A DNA stretch of 64,000 nt from Blautia schinkii DSM 10518 (lineage in GTDB: Bacteria > Bacillota > Clostridia > Lachnospirales > Lachnospiraceae): assembly GCA_000702025.1 (NCBI GenBank), contig JNKJ01000022.1, positions 57,478 to 121,477 of the forward strand, read 5' to 3'. Position 1 is the stretch's first letter. Each line of letters starts with the position of its first letter. The notes beneath the pieces were generated by a model. It was not told where the DNA came from. It saw only the letters and a list, made by a program, of their open reading frames with translations, and did no database searches. Below, in pieces: positions 8,675 to 15,283 of this stretch. The translations under genes and the position numbers were made by a program.

Positions 8675-8746
8675 TACTCCCCCTTTCACAAATTTGTAAA
8701 TCAAGGCGTCGTCGCAAATGCAGAACTGGTATGTATTTGCGACGAT
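8675..8746. repeat. Origin-like repeat unit 2 with hairpin
   Basis: This is the second copy of the unit at 8461, about 214 bp away. The hairpin here is stronger (GTCGTCGCAAAT at 8708-8719 with ATTTGCGACGAT at 8735-8746, 11 of 12 pairs). It is followed by TGACC and a T-run. Upstream of the putative replication gene, so candidate origin iterons or nicking-site hairpins. Confidence 0.7.
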
Positions 8747-9214
8747 TGACCTTTTTTGTTAGCGTTCCATCTTTTTTCTCATTCTAAAATCGTGTAATGA
8801 TTAGTCGTAAGCATATAAGGAGTAGAGCTTACCTTTACCTGGATTAGCTGCCTTACAGTGAGTATATGGCTCAGAAATTCATTTTCATAATCTCAGCGGT
8901 AAGATGTTAGGCTAAAAATATCAAGACTGAATTTACCCCTGTAAACTTTCTAAAACGCCCACGTATTTGACACTGTTTTTCTGTGCTAAAGAAATACAAA
9001 TTCAGCCGGGATTACGGTATGTTTTAAAGAGTACACTTCAAAACGATTATGTTTGCGGCTGAAACATATAGTTGCAACAAACTAACTTATAGATGTTATC
9101 GTACAGGTGAACGATTCTTATCGTGACTGGTATTTTCAGCCTAGTGTCTGGACGGACTGGCTCACTGTGATTCTGGTATTCATGCATCCCTTCCAGGGCA
9201 CAAGTACCCCCGGG
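8747..9214. other. Non-coding stretch of the element
   Basis: No gene with a ribosome site is seen on either strand. It lies between the divergent hairpin repeats and the terminator at 9215. A half-operator AGTACACT-like sequence occurs near 9040. It could hold promoter and origin functions for the leftward operon; nothing more specific is visible. Confidence 0.5.
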
Positions 9215-9242
9215 TAAAAAAAAGAGGGCTTACGCCCCCTCA
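9215..9242 (-). terminator. Rho-independent terminator of the SprT operon
   Basis: Read on the minus strand, a GC-rich stem (GAGGGGGC, loop GTAA, GCCCTC) is followed by a run of eight or nine T. It starts at the stop codon of the small membrane protein gene. Confidence 0.8.
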
Positions 9243-9418
9243 CTGATAAACTTCAATAATATGCAGATGAATCCTAAGATAGACATACCTAACCAAATCC
9301 TTCCACAGAGTCCCGGACTCCTGTAGTCTATCTCTTCCTTAATGATAGGTAATATCCATTTGAGAAAATCAAACGAAAGTACAACAATTATGATTACTAT
9401 GCTTGCCGCCATATCCAT
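9230..9418 (-). CDS. Small membrane protein (62 aa)
   Basis: Two hydrophobic segments (residues about 4-25 and 42-58) are separated by a short polar loop with EEIDYRSPG. The ATG directly abuts the stop of the SprT-like gene and AAGGGGG precedes it, so the two are co-translated. I recognise no family; membrane location is inferred from composition. The stop codon lies within the terminator hairpin. Confidence 0.65.
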   Translation of the reverse strand: MDMAASIVIIIVVLSFDFLKWILPIIKEEIDYRSPGLCGRIWLGMSILGFICILLKFISEGA

Positions 9419-10060
9419 TTACCCCCTTATGTATTCTTCGTTGCAATCTAAGCAAAGCACCCTGATTTCTTTTGTAGCCCGGAAAGAGTTGCCGCAGCAG
9501 GGACACACATACTTTCTTGTACTGCTAGGCTTCCTTGGTCTTGTGACTGTTTTCCCTGAGCCTGATTTGCCGCCGCTGATGCCTATACTGTAAGAGGACT
9601 GCCGTACTATCTGGATATCTTCTAAGTGATTTTCAATACAGAAGTCTAATACTACCTCTGTCGGCTCTGTGATTGTCCACCCGTACTTTTCATGTCTAGT
9701 GATACTCAAACCTCTTTCCTCGGCTAAAGCTTTGAACCTCTTATTATGATACACGCCATTGTTGGATGTATCTTTAATCCCTGACTGCATAGCATAAAGG
9801 TGGCAGCCCTCATGTATCAGTGTTGACACTACATTTTCAATCGGTCTGTTCAGATAATCTGCTGACAGGTTCAGTTCTCTTGTGAATGATTCATTGCTGT
9901 GCCATACTTTATTTACTGACACATGTCCGTAAGCACCTACTGTCGACTGTATTGTAATGGTAGGAAGCTCTAAACTGCTGTCGAAATATTCTTCGTTGAC
10001 AAGTTTGAATACCTTGTTCAGGTATTGTGCTACTCTTTGGTAATTTGTTAGTTGCTTCAT
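9419..10060 (-). CDS. SprT-like zinc metalloprotease domain protein
   Basis: This 213-residue protein has the SprT-like HExxH motif STLIHEGCHLYA (His83, Glu84, His87), preceded by the family-typical YFDSSL and LNLSADYLNRP segments. A C-terminal zinc ribbon has CPCC and CLDC. SprT/Spartan proteins act on DNA-bound proteins; in mobile elements their role is unproven. The gene is controlled by a promoter at 10098-10126 that carries an operator of the neighbouring XRE regulator. It forms a two-gene operon with the small membrane protein. Confidence 0.85.
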   Translation of the reverse strand: MKQLTNYQRVAQYLNKVFKLVNEEYFDSSLELPTITIQSTVGAYGHVSVNKVWHSNESFTRELNLSADYLNRPIENVVSTLIHEGCHLYAMQSGIKDTSNNGVYHNKRFKALAEERGLSITRHEKYGWTITEPTEVVLDFCIENHLEDIQIVRQSSYSIGISGGKSGSGKTVTRPRKPSSTRKYVCPCCGNSFRATKEIRVLCLDCNEEYIRG

Positions 10061-10097
10061 GTGCTGTATACCTCTCTTTCTCCATTGATTTAATCAT

Positions 10098-10126
10098 ATT
10101 GTACACTATAGTATACTTAAATTCAA
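10098..10126 (-). promoter_or_regulatory. Promoter of SprT gene with operator in the spacer
   Basis: On the minus strand the -35 is TTGAAT (complement of 10121-10126) and the -10 TACAAT (complement of 10098-10103), with a 17-bp spacer. The spacer is filled by the near-palindrome GTACACTATAGTATAC (10101-10116). Two further operator-like sequences follow at about 10134-10152 and 10169-10186. Confidence 0.65.
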
Positions 10127-10215
10127 TAGAAAAAGTACACAAAAATATACTTTTCTAATTGTAAGATTAGTATATTATTGTGTACTTGTTTAAAAAGATA
10201 CAAAACGCTATGAAA

Positions 10216-10449
10216 TCATTCTGAAGGAATATATTCGACAATATCCCCCGGCTGACATTGCAAGATTTCGCACAAGTACATTATTGTATCAATGGCTACG
10301 TTGCTGTTGTTATTCAACCTGCTTATGATTGTAGGAGAAATATTGTACTTTTCGCGTAATTCCCTCTTTTTAATCCCTTTTTCTTCCATAAGAGAGAACA
10401 ATTTTTTATAACTGATAGTGCCTGTATACTGTTTTTCACGTTCGCCCAT
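10216..10449 (-). CDS. XRE/Cro-family transcriptional regulator
   Basis: This 77-residue single-domain helix-turn-helix protein (SYKKLFSLMEEKGIKKREL, then NISPTIISRLNNNSNV and CEILQCQPGDIVEYI) is a Cro/C1-type repressor like those of Tn916-type and phage elements. The ATG at 10449 is chosen over upstream codons because AGGAGG lies 7 nt before it. The palindrome AGTACACT-AA-AGTGTACT and its relatives surround the gene on both sides, so it very probably represses its own promoter, the SprT promoter and the rightward promoter. Confidence 0.85.
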   Translation of the reverse strand: MGEREKQYTGTISYKKLFSLMEEKGIKKRELREKYNISPTIISRLNNNSNVAIDTIMYLCEILQCQPGDIVEYIPSE

Positions 10450-10470
10450 TCCCTCACCTCCTATACAAAT

Positions 10471-10499
10471 ATAGTACACTAAAGTGTTCATGTTGTCAA
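10471..10499 (-). promoter_or_regulatory. Promoter of XRE regulator with operator in the spacer
   Basis: On the minus strand TTGACA (complement of 10494-10499) is separated by 17 bp from TACTAT (complement of 10471-10476). The operator AGTACACTAAAGTGTTC (10473-10489) lies in the spacer and overlaps the -10. Confidence 0.7.
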
Positions 10500-10512
10500 T
10501 GCTCCTGATTTT

Positions 10513-10562
10513 GTATACTTTAGTGTACATTCACCAAATTCATAAGTATATTATTGTGTACT
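10513..10562. promoter_or_regulatory. Two further XRE-type operator sites
   Basis: GTATACTTTAGTGTAC (10513-10528) and AGTATATTATTGTGTACT (10545-10562) match the operator pattern of the neighbouring sites and lie between the two divergent promoters. Confidence 0.55.
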
Positions 10563-10569
10563 TTGTATA

Positions 10570-10598
10570 TTGACTTTAAGTACACTAAAGTGTACTAT
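10570..10598 (+). promoter_or_regulatory. Rightward promoter with the best operator in the spacer
   Basis: The -35 TTGACT (10570-10575) and -10 TACTAT (10593-10598) are 17 bp apart. The operator AGTACACTAAAGTGTACT (10579-10596), with perfect 8-bp arms around AA, occupies the spacer. It should drive the small-gene operon from 10743. Confidence 0.65.
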
Positions 10599-10742
10599 AG
10601 TATCAACAACAACACAGCGACCAACAATCCGAAAGATTGTTATAAAACTTGAATCCATATACTTGTGAGGATGTACCACAGGCGAACAATAGTCAAGAAG
10701 ATGATTCGAGGGTTGCTACTATAATGAAGAGAGGTAAAAATT

Positions 10743-11021
10743 ATGTGTAGAACAATGAATGAATTAGAGAGTGTAGTATCTGATTACAGGAGTATGAAAA
10801 CATTACTTGATGATGTGACTGAGCAAGTAAAATCCTTAGAGCGAGAAATCATCAGCTACCTTGATACCAACGAGAAGCTCTCAGAGACAGGCAAGGACTT
10901 CACAGTGAAAGTTTCCACCTGTGAACGCCGTACAATTGACACTAAGAGCCTTGAAGCTGACTTAGGTTCTCTTGCAGAGTATCAGCGTGTGAGTCAGTAC
11001 AGGAGACTGTATGTAAGATAA
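10743..11021 (+). CDS. Coiled-coil phage-type protein of unknown function (92 aa)
   Basis: The first half is a predicted coiled coil (SDYRSMKTLLDDVTEQVKSL). The second half (KVSTCERRTIDTKSLEADL, ending YQRVSQYRRLYVR) resembles the small proteins often found in phage early regions next to recombination genes. GAGAGG lies about 8 nt before the ATG. It is the first gene of the rightward operon under the XRE-controlled promoter. Function unknown. Confidence 0.65.
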   Translation: MCRTMNELESVVSDYRSMKTLLDDVTEQVKSLEREIISYLDTNEKLSETGKDFTVKVSTCERRTIDTKSLEADLGSLAEYQRVSQYRRLYVR

Positions 11022-11065
11022 TCAAATCACCCGCCCCGGAGGTTACGAGGGCAAGGAGACAGAAC

Positions 11066-11386
11066 ATGACACAGCAAGAAATCATCAACACTATTGCCGA
11101 TGATATAGGTACAAACACCTATAGGGCAAGAATCCATCGTGAACTTGCGCAGTTAGGGCATGAAGAAGACGAGATGTATTATAACGCTTACACAGAAATG
11201 GGCAAAGCTTCCGGCTTCCTTGAATGCCTGATATATCTCACAGGGGAATACCATCACACAATATACAAGGTGGCATGTGAAAGGGCTGAATATGACATTG
11301 CTTATGCAAAGGGTGACATTGTTAGATTGCTTGCCCTTGCGGATTCTGAAAGTAAAGATTACCATCAATTGATTAATGACCATTAA
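11066..11386 (+). CDS. Hypothetical protein of the rightward operon (106 aa)
   Basis: A good ribosome site (AAGGAG) precedes the ATG by about 9 nt. The protein is mostly helical and acidic, starting TQQEIINTIADDIGTNTYRA. I recognise no family. It lies 44 bp after the coiled-coil gene and 14 bp before the next gene, so co-transcription is likely. Confidence 0.6.
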   Translation: MTQQEIINTIADDIGTNTYRARIHRELAQLGHEEDEMYYNAYTEMGKASGFLECLIYLTGEYHHTIYKVACERAEYDIAYAKGDIVRLLALADSESKDYHQLINDH

Positions 11387-11400
11387 TAGGGGGAGAGCAT

Positions 11401-11694
11401 ATGCGAAAAAGAATTATAGATGCTATTTTCGACGGTTGGTGCGAGGGCGAATTTGGCATGAAAACGGATGAAGGGCCTGCCAGATGTGAGGCAATCACCA
11501 ATATTGCCGAACATTTTGAGGCATCTATAGACGATTCTATATTCATTGAAGAACAAATCAACGAGGCCATATGCGAAAAAGAAAAGATAACTTTTCGTGA
11601 TGCATTTTACCTTTGCTTAGAGTTACTAAACGGGAATGTTTTTAAGGGGGGATATCATGAGACAGGAAGTCAAGATTGCTGTGAAAACGAATAA
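11401..11694 (+). CDS. Hypothetical protein (97 aa)
   Basis: This acidic protein begins MRKRIIDAIFDGWCEGEFGM and has a GGGGAGAG ribosome site before its ATG. It follows the previous gene by 14 bp, and its last 38 bp overlap a smaller gene in another frame at 11657. The family is not recognised. Confidence 0.55.
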   Translation: MRKRIIDAIFDGWCEGEFGMKTDEGPARCEAITNIAEHFEASIDDSIFIEEQINEAICEKEKITFRDAFYLCLELLNGNVFKGGYHETGSQDCCENE

Positions 11695-11797
11695 TAGTAC
11701 AGTTACAATCGGCAGGAGCACGGTCTTACAGCCTAAACTATGCTTTAAGGGCGGCACTGTGGAATGGTTCGATGATAGCAAATTAATCAAGAAATAA
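11657..11797 (+). CDS. Small hypothetical protein (46 aa)
   Basis: The frame starts MRQEVKIAVKTNNSTVTIG and is preceded by AAGGGGGG about 6 nt before the ATG. The overlap with the gene before it suggests translational coupling. It has an alternating beta-strand-like pattern (VTIGRSTVLQ, GTVEWFDDS). Family unknown. Confidence 0.5.
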   Translation: MRQEVKIAVKTNNSTVTIGRSTVLQPKLCFKGGTVEWFDDSKLIKK

Positions 11798-11844
11798 TGC
11801 ATATAAGCTGACCTATCGGCTGCACGGGGAGAAAGGCACAGACA

Positions 11845-12111
11845 ATGTTATTAATGGATAAGCTTTACCAGATTTTAGGCAGCCAAACACCTGTATGCAT
11901 CACGGTAGAGAGTAAGCACCACAGGAGCCGGGTGTACTGCATAATCGAGGATATTATGGCAGATGACCGCCGTATAGTCCTTGAATGGGATGATAACGCT
12001 CTGATACTGTATTATGTAGAGATAGAGACAGTTGCTTGCACAGAAGAGGGTATATCCCTTTGCTTTGCAGATACTAATATAGAAATCACTTATGAAACGG
12101 ACGGGTGTTGA
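11845..12111 (+). CDS. Hypothetical protein (88 aa)
   Basis: The protein looks beta-rich (TPVCITVESKHHRSRVYCII, then YVEIETVACTEEGISLCF), perhaps a small SH3- or Sm-like fold, which is inference only. GGGGAGAAAGG precedes the start at about 9 nt. It is the last gene of the rightward operon before the inverted site at 12121. Confidence 0.55.
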   Translation: MLLMDKLYQILGSQTPVCITVESKHHRSRVYCIIEDIMADDRRIVLEWDDNALILYYVEIETVACTEEGISLCFADTNIEITYETDGC

Positions 12112-12120
12112 CCTATCCGT

Positions 12121-12140
12121 TTTAAAAGTGTAGTTTTAAT
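12121..12140 (+). repeat. Left 20-bp inverted site flanking the serine recombinase
   Basis: The sequence tttaaaagtgtagttttaat is the exact reverse complement of 14340-14359. Each copy is itself dyad-symmetric (TTAAAA-GTGTAG-TTTTAA), as expected for a serine recombinase crossover site. A 15-bp part (GTGTAGTTTTAATTT) also occurs at 5232-5246 in the same orientation. Confidence 0.65.
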
Positions 12141-12696
12141 TTTTCTTTGCCCTTATCAGAGTGCTTTTGCTGATTCCTGTCATCTGTTCCACTTGCTTGT
12201 AGGAATGATTTTCTAACAGTTCAAGCGCATGTTGTACCTGCTGCCTGGTATATTTCTTTGGTCTGCCCTCGGAGAAATCAGGATTCATCTTTGCTATGGC
12301 TTTTCCTTCCTGGGTGCGTTCTACAATCATATCACGCTCAAATTCAGCAAATGCTAAGAGGATAGTCCTTATCAGTTTTCCTGTAGGTGTATTATCCAAG
12401 ATACCCATGTTGAGAATATGGACTGTAACCCCACGGTCAAGAAGAGACTGGATCAGTTCTATACCTTGTGTAGCTGACCTTGCTATGCGGTCTAATTTCG
12501 TTACTATAAGCTTGTCACCTTCCGTAATCATGGATAGAAGCTCGTCTAATTGTGGTCTGTGTGCCTTTGTACCTGTGAAAGTATCACAAAAGACTTTTTC
12601 TGCACCTGCTGCCTTGAGAGCTGTTTCCTGTGCTTCAAGACTGTTACCGTCCTTTGCCTGTCCCCTTGTTGATACTCTGCAATATCCGTAAATCAT
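12136..12696 (-). CDS. Serine recombinase (resolvase/invertase family)
   Basis: This 186-residue protein has the size of Hin/Gin invertases and Tn3-type resolvases. The nucleophile is Ser9 in YCRVST. Further conserved blocks are TKLDRIARS, the long E-helix region [19 protein letters not shown], and a C-terminal helix-turn-helix ([20 protein letters not shown]). It would cut and rejoin short dyad sites. The stop codon lies inside the left 20-bp inverted site, and a matching site lies 2.2 kb away, so inversion of the intervening DNA is a reasonable hypothesis. Confidence 0.9.
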   Translation of the reverse strand: MIYGYCRVSTRGQAKDGNSLEAQETALKAAGAEKVFCDTFTGTKAHRPQLDELLSMITEGDKLIVTKLDRIARSATQGIELIQSLLDRGVTVHILNMGILDNTPTGKLIRTILLAFAEFERDMIVERTQEGKAIAKMNPDFSEGRPKKYTRQQVQHALELLENHSYKQVEQMTGISKSTLIRAKKN

Positions 12697-12837
12697 GCTG
12701 AAATCCTCCTTTGCTAATGAATCAAAGTTATGACACCTCTCTATCCCTTGATTTTACAGCATTTCATTTTCGGTGTCAATACTTAAAAGTTATGAAACTT
12801 TTGCGGTAAAAAAATAATCCTCGGTTGAGGATTACTT

Positions 12838-13041
12838 TTACTCCTTATCGGACACAAATTCAAGGTTATCAAGTGCATATTGCAGAGCCATTTTAATTAA
12901 AGAATTACGGGAACGCCCACTTTTTGCTGCAAGCTTATCATAATCTTCCAGGCATTTCTTATCTATGCGAATCGTTAAGACACTTGATTTTTCCTCTTTA
13001 TCATCAAAGCCCTTTGGTCGGACAACAAACTTTTTATCCAT
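12838..13041 (-). CDS. Ribbon-helix-helix regulator, CopG/Arc-like
   Basis: This 67-residue protein has the RHH pattern: strand SSVLTIRIDKK, helix CLEDYDKLAAKSG, then RSRNSLIKMALQYAL. RHH proteins bind DNA as dimers at direct repeats. Three TACAAATTTATAATA-like boxes lie in the divergent region before it (13059-13136), so it probably controls itself and the gene at 13149. This could be an antitoxin-like pair, but the partner does not resemble a known toxin. Confidence 0.75.
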   Translation of the reverse strand: MDKKFVVRPKGFDDKEEKSSVLTIRIDKKCLEDYDKLAAKSGRSRNSLIKMALQYALDNLEFVSDKE

Positions 13042-13058
13042 TCTGCCACCTCCTGTAT

Positions 13059-13136
13059 TACAAATTATAATAGCTTTTCATTGACATTTATATGCTACAA
13101 ATTTATAATACTTTTATGTAATACAAATTTATGTTA
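13059..13136. promoter_or_regulatory. Divergent control region: consensus promoter plus three RHH-type boxes
   Basis: Boxes TACAAATTATAATA (13059-13072), TACAAATTTATAATA (13096-13110) and TACAAATTTATGTTA (13122-13136) are seen. A consensus + strand promoter TTGACA (13081-13086), 17 bp, TATAAT (13104-13109) overlaps the middle box, so binding there would block transcription of the gene at 13149. Confidence 0.7.
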
Positions 13137-13148
13137 CAAGGAGGGGCT

Positions 13149-13520
13149 ATGTGTTCAGACAAATACGCAATATTTCAATTTACAGAATTATGCAGTAGTA
13201 AAGATAGAGATTTGCTAAAAAGTTGTATGTCGTTTCCTGATTTTCGCAGGTTAATTTATATTACCGATTTTTTTGAGTTTACGGATGCCTGGGCTTACAT
13301 ATGGAACAAATTTGCAGACAAATTTCTTGGGGAAATAGAATTACTTAACGAAAATCTGGAAGTTATTGAGGAGGATATCGGTGAAATATCAGAAGAGGAC
13401 AAATGGATTATTGAATTCTGTAACAATGTACCGGATAAAAAACTCAGGAAAAAAATGACTGATTTAGCGATTAAGATGTACAAAGAGAAGCAAATAGAGG
13501 TTCCGTCTCAACTTTTATAG
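13149..13520 (+). CDS. Hypothetical protein divergent from the RHH regulator (123 aa)
   Basis: The ATG at 13149 follows AAGGAGG closely; an in-frame ATG at 13131 has no ribosome site. The protein is helical and acidic in the middle (LLNENLEVIEEDIGEISEED) and ends with KMYKEKQIEVPSQLL. The promoter is consensus-quality and overlapped by RHH boxes, which means strong expression when the regulator is absent. No family recognised; a regulated effector is possible but unproven. Confidence 0.6.
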   Translation: MCSDKYAIFQFTELCSSKDRDLLKSCMSFPDFRRLIYITDFFEFTDAWAYIWNKFADKFLGEIELLNENLEVIEEDIGEISEEDKWIIEFCNNVPDKKLRKKMTDLAIKMYKEKQIEVPSQLL

Positions 13521-13764
13521 GAAATTATGTTTCGCAGCAGGAGCACCACCGGACAAAGAAGGTGCTATAAGGTATATGATTCATGCAGGAATATTTTTAC
13601 TGCTGATTTCTGGAAGTATGTGTGCAAGTGTGCATTATCTTCATGGAAAACCAGAGAAATAAAGAGAAAATTGAGACTTTGAGTCGCATGATTTGTGAAA
13701 ACCAGTGCTGTATGCTATAATATATTTGCATCTTAAAACAATTCAATTACAGGAAGGTGACTAT

Positions 13765-14286
13765 ATGTACATTGAAGAAGGGAAGGAAAGAGTAGTTATT
13801 TGTCCGAAATGCGGGATGGTTAGTACAGAAGATATGTTTTTAGAAGGCGCAAAATGCTATGATTGTAATGAAGGTATACCCATACCGATTGATTTGACCT
13901 GGGATGAAATGTACGCCAAATACTATAGTGAAGTAGAAGAAAAGACTGGAAGATATCCTACAGATGGAGAGGTGAATGAAGCTATCCGTAAAGACTATTT
14001 TTACGGAAAAATGGATCAAGATTTAGACAGTAAATGTCTTGAAATTAGAAAATATAAAGATACGCCAGAGTATATAGCTGAATGTAGAGATGCGGCCAAT
14101 GCAGCATATTATGCAAGACAGAATGGCACATCTTGTTCGGGTCCTAAATGTCCTTCCTGTGGCAGCACGAACCTCACCCGTCTATCAGCAGTGGGCAAAG
14201 TAGCCAGAGTGGGTCTATTTGGTCGCTTAGGTACAGGTAACTTAGGTAAGACTTACAAATGCAATAATTGTGGGGTGAAATTTTAG
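13765..14286 (+). CDS. Zinc-ribbon protein of unknown function (173 aa)
   Basis: It has two zinc-ribbon halves: an N-terminal one with CPKCGMVSTED and CYDCNEG, and a C-terminal one with CPSCGSTNLTRL and CNNCGVKF. A helical segment (YPTDGEVNEAIRKDYFYGK) lies between them. The ATG at 13765 is preceded by AGGAAGGTG; an upstream in-frame start at 13705 lacks a site. A strong terminator follows. The right inverted recombinase site lies just beyond, so this is the last gene of the recombinase-flanked segment. Confidence 0.65.
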   Translation: MYIEEGKERVVICPKCGMVSTEDMFLEGAKCYDCNEGIPIPIDLTWDEMYAKYYSEVEEKTGRYPTDGEVNEAIRKDYFYGKMDQDLDSKCLEIRKYKDTPEYIAECRDAANAAYYARQNGTSCSGPKCPSCGSTNLTRLSAVGKVARVGLFGRLGTGNLGKTYKCNNCGVKF

Positions 14287-14294
14287 AAATACGA

Positions 14295-14339
14295 AAAGGA
14301 CAGAAGAGCACTACCTACTCAACTGTCCTTTACTTTTTT
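14295..14339 (+). terminator. Rho-independent terminator of the zinc-ribbon gene
   Basis: A 9-bp stem (AAAGGACAG with CTGTCCTTT) is followed by ACTTTTTT. It directly precedes the right 20-bp inverted site. Confidence 0.8.
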
Positions 14340-14359
14340 ATTAAAACTACACTTTTAAA
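14340..14359 (-). repeat. Right 20-bp inverted site flanking the serine recombinase
   Basis: attaaaactacacttttaaa is the exact reverse complement of 12121-12140. Confidence 0.65.
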
Positions 14360-14506
14360 GCACCTGCTGCCGTAGAAATGCTTACCTGTTTTACGAGAGA
14401 AAAATGAACATATAACGGTCAGAAATCCTCTTTCATACTTTCATCAGTAAATTGTTCCATGAAAGTATTTGAGAGGATTTTGGCCTGCATTTCGTCCATA
14501 TACCCA

Positions 14507-14818
14507 TTACTTATCTTCATGTTTCCATCCGTTGAGCATATTGCGTCGGCTGCTGCCTATTTCGTTCCCATTAGAATCGTAATGCGTTACTTTTCCGAAA
14601 ACGTCAGGTGAAGTAGAACCTATTTTATTTCCTGCTGCGTCATAATGTTCAGTCTTTCCTAGCCAACCGGGACGGTCCTCGCCTATTAGATTACCACTGT
14701 GGTCATAATGCTTCATTGTACCGAATAGACCGGGCGTACTGTGTCCTGTTTCATTTCCTTGTGCGTCATAATGCTTGAATCCGCCTAGCATTGTTGGTCT
14801 GCTTTTCTTAAATTTCAT
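14507..14818 (-). CDS. Tandem HYD-x-x-GN repeat protein (103 aa)
   Basis: Almost the whole protein consists of four copies of a unit of about 21 residues with the core HYDxxGNxIGxSxPxxFG (for example KHYDAQGNETGHSTPGLFG and THYDSNGNEIGSS). This recalls short YD-type beta repeats. The ATG at 14818 follows GAGGTG. No signal peptide or membrane segment. Function unknown; small repeat proteins of this type occur in mobile elements of Clostridia, but I cannot name a family. Confidence 0.6.
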   Translation of the reverse strand: MKFKKSRPTMLGGFKHYDAQGNETGHSTPGLFGTMKHYDHSGNLIGEDRPGWLGKTEHYDAAGNKIGSTSPDVFGKVTHYDSNGNEIGSSRRNMLNGWKHEDK

Positions 14819-14943
14819 ACACACCTCTAAAATCTCTTCCTAAAAAAGACAAAACTTTCCCCTTGGTTTATGCCTTGATTTTTAAAAATGGCTCAGTGAA
14901 GGTTCAGTGTTCTCATAACATTACTTTGCTACTAACTTGGCAG

Positions 14944-14996
14944 AAGGTAATACCTTGTAGTGGTGATTCCAAGAACACAGCATAGGGAACCCCTAT
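14944..14996. other. Two perfect triloop hairpins
   Basis: AAGGT-AAT-ACCTT (14944-14956) and ATAGGG-AAC-CCCTAT (14982-14996) lie in non-coding DNA and have the same design as the hairpins at 15689-15958. They may belong to the same structured region or to an upstream leader. Confidence 0.4.
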
Positions 14997-15126
14997 ACAG
15001 CAACACGTACCTGTTAAGCGGAGTGTTTTGTACTCTCTTTATGCTGATGATAGCATAGGTATAGAGCAATGTCAAAAGCACTTTGCTGCTGAATTGATAT
15101 ATTTTTCAGCTAACGTTGGGCTGAAC

Positions 15127-15238
15127 CGTAGGTGAGGCCAGCCAATAAACGTCTACGGGTTTTATAGATGCCTGCTTAAGGTTCGGCGGTCAGGCGCCTT
15201 CACCTACGCAGTATAAAAGCCGTAGCACGATTTATTGG
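15127..15238. repeat. Interlaced inverted repeats (pseudoknot-like)
   Basis: Three arm pairs are interlaced. CGTAGGTGA (15127-15135) pairs with TCACCTACG (15200-15208). CCAATAAA (15142-15149) pairs with TTTATTGG (15231-15238). CTACGGGTTTTATA (15153-15166) pairs with TATAAAAGCCGTAG (15212-15225, 13 of 14). The last two nest in each other and the first crosses them. No open frame uses the region. Confidence 0.6.
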
Positions 15239-15283
15239 GGCGGTGTGCTTTAGTTACATATTTGAGATGACTATAATATAAAA

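Noticed and set aside
13574..13660. 28-codon frame after the RHH-controlled gene
   Set aside because: Too short, and no ribosome site or family.
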